Origin: Saccoglossus kowalevskii
Lineage: Eukaryota > Hemichordata > Enteropneusta > Harrimaniidae
Length of the DNA: 64,000 nt
Assembly: GCF_000003605.2 (NCBI RefSeq)
Contig: NW_003109089.1
Location: 35,649 to 99,648, forward strand
Reading direction: 5' to 3'
Below the pieces are notes generated by a model that had not been told where the DNA came from, ran no database searches, and saw nothing but the letters and a program-made list of their open reading frames with translations. The position numbers and the translations under genes were made by a program. Shown here piece by piece: positions 37,475 to 50,000 of the stretch (the stretch's first letter is position 1; every line of letters starts with the position of its first letter).

Positions 37475-40400
37475 CTTTTAAGTAAACGATTTGAATGTAA
37501 TTAATATTATTATTATTATTATTAATACTTCAATATAATAATCAATACATAATTAAAATATATAAATATATATATATATGACTTTAATTCTTCACTAACG
37601 AATTTCCTTTCAAAATACTTGTAATCTAACGGCAATGCAATTGTATGTGTATATACACACCGTGACAAAGAAATCAATTAATTAAGGGATAGGTAAAACC
37701 ATTACGGCGGATATTCGCCAGGGTGACGCATACCAGCACGGAAATTGTAGACTCCGTTATGTTCACAGTCATCACAGCAGCATCATTAATATACGTCAAA
37801 GAGCGCAGCTGGGATTTCATTTAAATTGAAAGGGGGGGGGGGTATTATATTGAAGAAACACGCACATGTTTCTTGTATCGAGCTTTCTCAAACATTACAT
37901 ATATATAATGCAATAATTAAAGCGACGATAACAACGCACGCTAAAAATGCAAAGGCTCATGGGTGAAACGCTTGGTTGTAAACAACGACACGCTATGGCC
38001 GTTTGCCGCATGCGCAGATGACGACTCCCCCGCTTTAAAGATGCTAGAATACGCCATTTTCAAACAGTTGGTAAGAATACCAACTTGCTGGGCGAGGAGT
38101 TGATGAATGGGCGAGGAGTTGATGAATGGGCGAGGAGTTGATGAATGGGCGAGGAGTTGATGAATGGGCGAGGAGTTGATGAATGGGCGAGGAGTTGATG
38201 AATGGGCGAGGGGAACACGTCGTTCGCAGGTTTACGGTTATTGCGGTATTGTTGTGCCTGGGTGGCGCTGTTCACCAACATATTTATGTTACTTAGAAAA
38301 ATGTGATTGGTTCTGACTATATACTCTCGAATGTTATCCGTTATAGTCGCATAAATGAAATAGTGTAACAATTTCATAGGAATGCGTTTTACAATCTAGT
38401 TGATTTAGCGCTGTTTACTCGTATATTTCATGTCCTTTTGAAAACTCATAAACACGCACATGTGATGGTTCTGCCTGTGTATTTTCCAGCGATGTGATAT
38501 TAGTCTACATATTGACACGACTGTGTTGCTCTCAAAATATTTTTTTTTAACGAGGCCTCCTATCTAATATGTTATTAGACTAATTTTCCCAGTAGGACTG
38601 CAGGGTGCTTCGTGCAACATACACACGCAGCGACACGTTTTGATTGCCAAGTTGTTGATTATTACAAATGGACAAATGTTTACTAATAAACGCCGAATGG
38701 TGGCGCTCTCTATGCCAAAATGTATTCCTGGTCATTGCGTTGTTTGCCATACATTTTGAATGCTCGAATCTTGAGTCATGACGCGAAAACTGAAATATCA
38801 CTTCTTTTATCCAATAATCCACTACAATTATCGACATTCTGGATTTTCACAATTTAATCAAATGACAAGTATACATGCCTATATATATATGTACATGTAT
38901 ATTACGTACAATTGTGAAAATGTCGATTGTTTGGTGTACAAATCTTCATTTGAGAGATTCTAAAATCAGAAATGACGTATATGAAATGATCTCAATAACT
39001 AACTTTCCTATTTAATTGACATTCATGACAAAATCCGCCTTACAAAAAGGATACAAAAGCCCCGTAAGTTGAATCGCAGATTTAAGCGTATGAAAGTCGT
39101 ATTGCTTGCAAATTATTAAAAGGCGTCGGTATTTCCTGTATTGGTGCTTATTGTTGAAGTCCGTGGATTTACAAATTCAAATTACATATCAATATAAGAG
39201 TATAAATGCAATTGTGTTTTCACGCTGGAGTCCTGTCCTGTTAGGTCAGCTCAAAATTTGCAAATCTGCAATAATTACATGTCGCACTGTCGTATAATTT
39301 ACTAAAAACTTAAAAGTGAAGCATATTTTAAATACTGAATATGAAATAAAATGGTCACAATCATGAGCGTGTTATTGCATTGCACGTTTGGCCACCATTT
39401 GCCATGGAATACCGTGGATTGTGGATTCAAAATGATTGAATAAATATAAAACAAAATAATCTTGAGTTTCTAAGAACAAACTTTTGGCACGTGACGTAAT
39501 ATTTGCAGCAATTCAAAACAAAAACAAAAAACAGTTTACAGATTTGCCTAATTTTTTAGTTTAATCTTCCCGTGTTATATTGTCCTGGAGGAGCTCGACG
39601 ATAATACCCAACAAATGACATGATGGCGGTTGGTACTCTTTGAGTCAGTCGCACAAGAAACAAAACTAGTTTAAATAGTAGCTTACTATAGTCAATCAAA
39701 AACGCAGGGTTGTGACGAGCACTGACTACAGCGAGTGTAATTTGGGTACATACGGTAACACATAATTGGCAAAATCATAATAATGATTGTAGTAAATTTG
39801 TTGAGTAGTGGCATCTATTTGTTTTCGAGTTGTGTATATAAACAGTTTGGCAACAGATTGTATTTAATTTATTGTGTAGATAACACAATAAAATAGACCT
39901 AAACAATAATATCGTGTGGTTCCTATAACTCGACCTACCATATTTTACTGCCGGGCGTTAACTTTTGTCGGCCATATTTAAGAAAATTTGAGTGCAACTC
40001 TACGAAAATTAATAATACTCTACAAAAATTAATAATATTACTAAACTGGGTAATGTTAACAATTTTAATTATAATTGATGACACTCAAATCTGAAGAAAG
40101 CACAGTTATGTGCAAGAAAAAAATGAAACTAAGTTATAACCAAGAATAAATACACAGAAAATTAAAAAAATTTTTTTTTAAAATCCTACCTACATACTCT
40201 ATCTATTGTTGAAAGGCTTGTTATAGGAACCATATTTTATTCTACCTAAGGTGACAAATAAGGTTGCGGATTAACGATTACTGATAAGGGTGTACATACT
40301 TTGTTTTGCATCTGGATCTTCTGAAGTCATCATGGAAGTCATCAAGATTGTGTCCGTAATAGCTGCTTCCAGGTGAGTTGTACTTTCAACAGATATTGTT

Positions 40401-41012
40401 GTATGCGACGTCGACGACGTATTTTGGTAGGCTGTTGGCAACGTTGGGTCTATTTGAGTGAAGACCGGTAGTAGGATCGTTGTATCCGAAGTTGACGTTG
40501 GCGGCGGCGTCGTGGTGGCCTGTAGTGAAGTTGTCGCCGCTTTAAATTTGGTGGTTACCTGACGAGTGGTGGTAACTTCAGAGTTTGTTGGGGGGCTCGT
40601 GGTCTCAGGTGTTGTCATGAATGTCGTTTTTGGCTGCGTCGTGGCCAGTACTTGCGTAGTTACAGGGATCGTTGGAGACTCATTTGATATCGACCGCGTC
40701 GTAGAAAACCAAGTAGGTGATGCACCAACACCGCTATCAGAACCTGTAAGTGAATATATAAATTAGTAACCTACAAAATCACAATATAGAAAAAAATGTA
40801 CGACACATCTAACTGTACTCCTGCGTTGAGATGTTGATGACGTGTAGTGTCACCGCTCTGCCCGTTCTATACTTAACACAAGTCCCATCGTTTAGAGTCA
40901 CAGTCTATTTCTGACTCTATAGCGATTAATTTCATAAAAGTTAATATTCACAAGCGTAAAAAGAGTCCACATTGCCACGTGGCAATGTAAACAATGAGAT
41001 ACTGGTACTCCC

Positions 41013-41087
<75 letters not shown>

Positions 41088-44000
41088 CTTTCTCACCATC
41101 ACAAATGTCAAATTGTACATTACTGTGTATTGGACTAAGACTTAATTCACGGAATGTGTAGTTAACGTATTGACGGGTAACACTTGTGAAAATCGTCAGA
41201 TTAAATGGCGTTGTCATCTGTGTGCTGTCAAAATAACGATGATAATAATTTCTCTCGTCTCGAATCAAGACTCTCCACTCTCCGTAGTAGTATAACCTCA
41301 TGGACGTAACGGGATATATGTGATTGGTGGCTCGTACAGCAAATACATCACTGTCTGTCTGAAACTGTCAAGAAAATAAGAAAAAAAAAGTAATATGAAC
41401 CGTTTTATTTTCACTGTTACGATTTTTCGCGACTTCGAGATTGTATGCCTTTCTTGGTTACAAAATATTGCGGAAGTCACTGACAGCCGTGTAGTGAGAT
41501 ACCAACAAATTGTCACTGCTACAGTGTTTCACGGCCGCGAAATTTACAGTCATAATTGAAGAGCAGTGGCATTTTACAATACAACTCTATATGAACAATA
41601 TACCATTTGTTTCCATTGTAGTATTACTGTTTCAATCTTGCGTTAACTCGCTTGTTTGGGTATCCTTCTTTTTTACATAAATATTAACGACCCATTGTAT
41701 ATAGTAACGCTTATATCTCTTCATTTTGTACACAATATAATCTACAACGAACATTTAAATGTATCATAAACCTTACCTCAAATGTGATGTTCTCTACTCC
41801 AACCAGACCAGGGCATGCTGTCAGACGCCAAGTAACATCTATGGCGTTCCAAGTTCCAGTTAGCATGTATATCCCTTCTTCATCCAGAGTGATATCATCC
41901 TGTTCGACGCATCCACGGCATTTGTCAATCACCATGGCAACTATATACGCACGTGCAGTTGACACGTTTACACATGCTCCACAATACTATAATAAGAACA
42001 CGATGAAAGTATATTATCAGTCAATACAATATTCAATTAATTAATCAATCAATCCATCGATCGATCAATCAGTAAGTCATTGCATAGACAGACGACATAT
42101 TCTTAGACACGAATGGACTTATTTAAACAGCGATGATCCACTGCCATATACATGTATATATATTTTTTTTCAGCTCACATGACATTTATTCGTGTTGTTT
42201 TCATATCTTTCGTATCTTGAATTTCAATATATCTTATAGGAAAGTGACATATGCCACTTGCGTCACAGCAGTTGAAATAGAACATTATTCAGCCTATCGG
42301 ATTTATGCTTGGATACATTTCCTTTATTGGGGGTTCTCAATTTGATTTTAAAAACATGCAACCATGCTGTACTGACGTCATTGGGAACTAATTGAAAATT
42401 ACTATCAACCAGTGTTAACTTTTCCCAGCCATGTTTTATACAAATTAGTACAATTTTATAATTTATATATTTGTGTCAGACTACAATTCAGGAATATCAA
42501 ATGAATATCAACGTTGTATCTGCAAGTGCCAGGGATGTCAATATATGTATATACAATCCCGTCACAGCGTCAACATGCACGTCACTTCTTTGCTGGGATA
42601 AATGGATCGGTGGATGTTGTTAGTCATCGCAAATTAAACTTATTATGATGTTCGCCATATTTGAAAATGTATCACAACAATTTTTTTTAAATCTAATTGG
42701 CCAAACACTTTGCTATTGCGCCCAATCAGAAACGATCTTCAGTATACGCACTTATGAGTAGACATACCGCACGGGGTTGTGGTTAGAGGGATGCACAGAA
42801 GCAAAATCATGCGTGCGGACAGTGATCTCTGGACACGTACAAGACTTGTTCGCATGTCAACTAGGTGGCTTGTGCTTCATTTGCCCTTGCGTGGAACAAT
42901 ATGTATACATAAATAACTGGGAGTAGTGTATTAAGAGCCCTGTAACTAACTTACATATGCATCAACAACACTCCCGTCTCCAATTCCAGCAGAATATATA
43001 CCCCGAGTTAGTGGTGGGGGTACTAATGAACACGAACCATTATAATTAGTGTATTTTGCTGGCGTAGCCAGGCCGTCATGATATAGTCCCAGGTCACATG
43101 ATTCTCGACTCTCTCCAGGTACCTGGCCTATAGAAAATATTGACACATACATGTATTACGGATAACATCTACGAATCGAAGATGTCGGTTAACAAAATCG
43201 CACAGGTCAATTTACAAATACAAGCACAAAACACTATCCACAAAACCATCCACAAAAAATAAAAACAACTGACTAATACATTACACACCCAGTGAGAATA
43301 TACCTGGAACCCATGGTATACATAAAGTAATGTCAAGTGTTCCGTAAAGTGTGATTACAATTTAGTTTCACCCTTGTCACTTGCCTTTCATCATTCTGAA
43401 TGATACTAGTAATCAAATTACAGATTCTCTAGGTGATGTTGGGAGAATTGTACATAATAGAGTACACTGTCCAATAAGTGTATACTATTAAACTTAGAAC
43501 ATCATTTAAAATATAGCTTTATATTTTCTCACATCTTTTAACATCGTCTCCCTGACGGAAACATTAAAAAAGATTAATGTAATAACATTTAAACAATAAT
43601 TTCCCATGCTGTAATGACATCGACGAAAGTTACAAGATCGTTATGACATGAGCGTTAATTATATTATTAAAAAAAAAACAATATAGCAAATTTAATATGT
43701 GAAATCATTTTTAAAACATTGTTTTTTATTCAAAGATGAATACATCATTTTGCAATGATTATCTCGCACCTCAAAACACTACTCAAAACAACAGTTTTGG
43801 ATCACAAAATGACATTGAATTATTGGAGAACACTCTGGTGTATATTATCTAAATTAGTTGAAGTTGACGTTATCTTTTTCGGAAATTCAAATTCAAAAAA
43901 CCGGATTTTATTTTGGATGATGATGCTAATTTAGCTGTAAATGGTTTCCAAATTTATAATACAAATACTTTTCAAATACCGCGTTCTAGAAAATATACTT

Positions 44001-47000
44001 CTGTAATTAACTTTTGTCAATCATTATTGTCGCTTTGTTTCTCATTCAATCTGCGAATGAATTGAATGTAGGAAAGTGATGCAGGTCTTTTGTCCTCAGT
44101 CAACATTACATATTATTTGGGATTGCGCACTGAATCAGTCCAGATGTCATTCACAGTTACTGTGCGTTATTGCTAATAAAAACGAAACACGTATATTCAC
44201 AAAATGTGAATGCTTGCCGGATTAAACAAAGATTGTTATTCACAAACATGGAAATCGATTTTCTTACCCACTCTCTGGATTATCAAATTGATACCCCAGC
44301 CTTGGATACTGACATGTTTGTGAGTGACATTGTAATTAAATGTTATACATTCTACTGCTCAAAAAATGAATTATGGTCCAACAAATATACGGTGCAACAA
44401 TATGCAACCACCATGCATGGTTTGATTTGGAATATAAACGCCTCAAAACTGGAAATTATAAACTTAGCAGTGATACGTAACAGGAATAATCTCAACCATC
44501 AGAAAAAAGTACCACGTAATACGTAATTTTTGAAAATGTTTGTCGTTGTGAAATACGTGAATATGTAAATCAGAATCGTTCATGGTGTATCAACATCATA
44601 TTGGTCAACAGTGAGGTTAAGAAAAACTTGCAGTAGATCTGTCCCATCAGAAACTTCCATAAATCGAAGTGACTAGTTTCAATGACCTTCTTTCACAAAT
44701 AAAAATTAATCAAGATTATGTTAATTGAAATTAATTGTGAATTGTGCTACACTCTGTTAACTATTGTATTCCTGTAACAATGAAAATTGATTGGGATATT
44801 TCAATATCAGAGTCCGTAAATATGTTTAATCGGCGGACCCAGATTACCTTACCGGAGAACTTAATACTCAGAATATATTGTGATCCCATATCTAAATAAC
44901 CTTCACAATTCCATCTTCAAATCTCCAAATTCCCCAAGGTTTCGGTCCAACGCTATTATTGTTCCAATTCATAAGATTGACAAATAACACCAGTAACTAT
45001 AGAACATACTCCATAACTTTATCTCAATACTAAACCGTTGACTTTACTACTGGGCCGAGGCACAAGCTGGTTTTAGGCAATTGATAATATATTTGTATTA
45101 CAATAAATTGTGCAAAAATGTATAACACGAGAACGGAAGAAACTGTAGTATTTGACTGTCCAGTTGTGTCTGACACGGCTGCATGTTAAGACCCTTTCTA
45201 TTTTTCTTTTTTATGAAAGAATAATTGAGTTTCAACAGTCAAAGCATTATGGTATACAACTTTTCTGGCCTTGTTGAAAGTTTTTGTTTGCTGTATGCCG
45301 ATGGTATTTCTTTCAGAAAGTGTTATTGGTCTACAATACTTAATATATATTTTGAAAATCGGCCAGGTAGATAAGACAAAATGTGGTATTAAAAAGGTAT
45401 ACGTATTGAAGCAGTGTCATAATATCAATCTCTAAGTAATGTGTTCTCTTTTGTAGGCATGACACGGATGTTATTGGACCAACAAATATGACGTATTTTT
45501 CAAACGATTTTTATATTCCAGGATATTACAAATTTTAACACATAGTCCGAAATATGAGATTTTAGGAATTATAAGTGTCTTGAATGTGTACAATGTTTCG
45601 CGGGTAGCTATTTTCTATCTGTTTCTGCCCAGACCCCAAATGAATGTGTCTTGGGCGGGTATGGAAGACATTAACAACGGAAGAAAATTAAATAATATGT
45701 CACAAATGTCCAACCAAATGTTACAATATGCTTTATCTAATGGAAGAATCAATGAATGGAAGAATGTTAGGTCGTACCTGGAGAACCGGCATAAAAAAAA
45801 TGGTATATTTGTAAAATTTGAAATAGTTGAAAACATTCAAGAATGTGTGAATACTTCCGGCGAAAGTTTCAAACGCTCTCCGCTCTCGTATTTTTTTTTC
45901 TGTTACCACTTAATATCATAAAAGATTAAGGGCGAGAGCGAGTGTTTTAATATAAAATGTAGTAAGTGGACTGAGAAGTCTCAAAAATAGCGAAAAAGGA
46001 GTATATTAAAGGCGAGATGAAAAACAATTATTTAACAATACTGACGAAAAAGCATTAGTACGGAAAGGCAACATTGTACATTATAAATTATTCAGAAATT
46101 CAGTAAACTATTCTATAAAGGTTGGAATTGGTTTAAGTTAGACTGGAAAGGAGGCTGTAGTGACGGCTTCAATTAAAAACGCGTGGATTTCATAAACACA
46201 AAATCGTGCCACAGAAAGCGCCCTCCAAGTGAAGGCTCTAAATAGCGCGTAATGTACACGGGCTTACAATGACTATATGGTCAATTCTCTGACGCCTCAA
46301 ACTTTATACAGCATACATTTCTGTTAATATATAACGCAAAGTGCAAATAGCATGACGTGGGTGTGCAATACCGAGACAATAACTTGTTTCTTTCCGCTCA
46401 TGCAATAAGTTTCCTGAATTAATGTTGAATCAGTTAAGTTAGATGATTTTTTGGGGGTAAGATTCGTCGGTCTTTTCATTTTCATTCAAAATGATTCTCT
46501 CAAAACCATTAGAAATGCTAGTCACGTTAAGTATTTCATATTTTAAATTAACCTTTAAAATTTAAAGATTCATTGTACATAATTTAATCTAAATTTGATC
46601 TTCATAAGTATGTATTTTATAAAAATACCTGAGAAATTTGTAATCAAATCTGTAACTGTGTGCTTTACTGGATATAAATTGCAGACTTCAATTTCGACAG
46701 TTTGAGAGATCTAATTACTCAAAGAAATATAGTCAAGCAACCGATGTTAGTCGAAGTACCCCATTATTAATGTTAATTAACTGAGTGTATTAATTGTTAT
46801 ATTTGCGATGGGCATATGAAAATTACTACATATGAAATTTTTGACAATTTCGAAGCACGTACACGGGCAAATTAATCATGTACGTGAATTTGAAATCCGT
46901 ATACGTGACTTTTGAACCAAGGCGCATGTTGCTGAATTTTATTAATTTACCGCTATATAACGGAAACATTCATATGTACCATATTCCAAAAAGTTATTAA

Positions 47001-50000
47001 AAAAAGTAATTGCAAAGTCGTCAAAAGCCAAAAGTCATTACTTTGAAATAACTTGTTGCTATATTAAATGATAAGTTATATTTCTAGTATTTTAATGCAT
47101 ACTTTAAAATGTGTATTCATAGTACAGTTAAAATGATGGTTGTCAGTCTGCCAGTTTTGTTTTTGTTCATGATTTTGGGTTTCCTCAAATTTTTCAACAC
47201 CTTCAAGGTAAATAGAGTTTATATTACCGATAATCACTAATTATTTTCTTCCCATGGCAACGACCAGCCTCAATACATATATTCAACCGATTTCATAACG
47301 ACATTCATCAATTGTAATACTGTTCACCTAGCAACTGCATTTATTGTGGATTCTGCTCAATACACAACAGCAATATGTACATTGATGTAATGCTTGTATC
47401 AGGTCACATGGAAAACATTGCCACGGGTCCATTGAATCAATTTTACTTAAATCGCGACACAATCTTTGGAAAATATACTTTTGACAAAGCTGAGTGGAAC
47501 AAAATGCTTGCTCCACCGTAAAGTATGTACGCAGGCATACAAAACATAACTCTTACGCTATTTATTTGAAAGTGTTTTTTACCAATGAATTAGTAAACAA
47601 AACAAACGTTCTATGCATACTCACTTATACGAATATTCATTGAGTTGTGACGCAGATCAAAATCTTTTATAAGTAATATTAAGCTAACAGTAGTCAGAGG
47701 CAAAACAGTTCTATAAAAAGGTGCGATGATACAATTAATCGCCACAACGCATCGTTATTTATATGAATTCCATGCGACATTTACAACGCGTGTAAAATAC
47801 ATCTTCACAAATTTAAAAAATTGCAATGCGCGGCTTCAGTGTTGCTTAAACTAAACAATTACTATGATGTATTTTTGCGGGGCTTGTCAAAAGATCTATA
47901 CTGAAACTGACATGTTATTACAAAAAGGTTCATGCGCTCCTTTCTAATTTTGAAAAATATGATTCCCGACAAATTGTTTTATTATCTTGAAGTCTATCAC
48001 ACAGGACAAGCTGCTGAAGCTTTAATTGCACGCGTTTTGAAACCAATATCGTTTAAATATATAAACAAGGTAAACACATTTTATTTCGCGATTACATTAT
48101 TTCCGGGGATTGATTTGCTTTTCATGTTATCACTGTAACCCATTTCAGTTCTTTCGTTTTTTTTACGCACCAATAACATTGTCAACTAGACGCATCGTTA
48201 CAAGCTAAATGTTACCACATATAAAGGAAATTTCAAATGTTCGGATGAGTTAAATATATTTCAAATTTAATGCAAAGAGGTTTTTTGAGAAAGCTTAATG
48301 TATATACTTTGATTCTAGATGTGTAATTGTGTGACTTATAGTACAGAATATTGTTGCCATGGTTATGTGCTATATGTACTCACCGCCACAATTATCAAAT
48401 TGTACATTACTTGTGATTTGACTTTCATTCAAGTTGTCGATCGTGTAGCTAACGTATTTCTCTTCAATAGTTGTATAAACTTTTATGAGGAAGGGCGTAT
48501 CCCATGTATAGACATTCGCTTGTCTATGGTAATAGTTGCGTTCGTCTCGGACTAGAAAACTCCACAACGTCCCGTCTGTTGATACCTCCATGGCCGTGAC
48601 AGGGTACGCGTGGTCAACAGCTCTTATAGCGAATTCAGTCATAGAACCAACTCCCTGAATCTGGTTAATAAAAAAAGTGTTATTATCTAGTGGTTGATCT
48701 TTAAACAAAAGTCGAAGTACACAACAAAAACGATCGACATCCGTTAGTAAAAAGTCCAGAACTACAAAAAGAAAACAACTTACAAGCAAACTACACCACA
48801 GAGCCAAGCCAGTAATAACATATTCATTAACCCATTGTATACATGTGACGTCAAATGTTTTGAAAATAGTAAGTACATCTTGCTTCGCAATAGGCAACCG
48901 TCCAAACAAGTAAACGATTTAATATTATAAAACATACCTCAAATGTTATGTTCTTGGTGCGAACCATCCCAGGGCATGGGATGAGGTGCCAACGAACATT
49001 AACGTCCATCTGGCCAGTATTTGCAGATAACATGTTCATCGCATCGATATCTAGAGTTATATCATAATCTCCTACACATTCTTTACATTCGTCAACAACC
49101 ATGGCGACTATAAACGCATGTGGAGTTGACACGTTAACACATGAACCACAGTACTAAAATTAAGAATGATGAATGAAGTCAATACAACCTACCTTATAGA
49201 GCGGATTATTTTAATGAAAGTAGGTATTGAATTTTTATTTTATATATACAGAGTACTTCAATAGATCTATATGATATGTTCATTAGGATTGACGTTAGGA
49301 GTGAAAATAATAATAACAAAACCTTTAACAAACCACCGAAAAACAAAATCTGCAAACTTGAACCACGGGAACAAATATTGGCCAAACTCGCAAAATATTA
49401 TTGCGCAAAATATTCATAAATCAAGTTTTATGATTACCTTTCACGGACAGTAACTATAACGTCTAATCGTTACATAATCATGTTAGTATCTTATTGCAAT
49501 GATATCCACTATAGATGTGCAATTTGCCTGAACACCAAATTAGAGTATAGTAAATTGTTTTCCACAATGGCCTTTGGGAAATGCAATGACAAGAATCTGC
49601 ATTACAATGTAATTAAAGATAAACCATACAAATTATAGTTTATAAAAGACGTGACTGTCAAGAATATCAGAAAACTCTCGTGTCAGAAATGTATTTGCCT
49701 CGTCTATCCAGAATAGCCAATTGAGGTTTCACCGTGACATGTAACTATGTAACAAAGTCACTCACGTGTAGTAAAATAGTGAAAGCGGTGACACGAGAGA
49801 ATGAACCACTATTTGAAAGGATACAAACAAGTCCAGTGGCACTCTCGATCTCAATGAGATCTCGGCGACCATCTACCCTCTATTGAATGTCACCAAAAGC
49901 ATGATTGTTTGTATACATGATAATACACACATGAATTGACTGACTGTCTTACATATGCATCATTTGTGCTTCCGTCTCCAATTCCAGCAGCATATATATT

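Noticed and set aside
38060-38377. Minus-strand frame with repeated PIHQLLAHSSTPRPFINSS
   Set aside because: Produced by the 19-bp minisatellite being read through its three frames in turn; no splice or start context.
40948-41087. Extension of expansin exon 7 through a repetitive LFIY tract
   Set aside because: The repeat is the translated (TTTA)n microsatellite beyond a good GTGAGA donor; the spliced form joins the stalk exon in phase.
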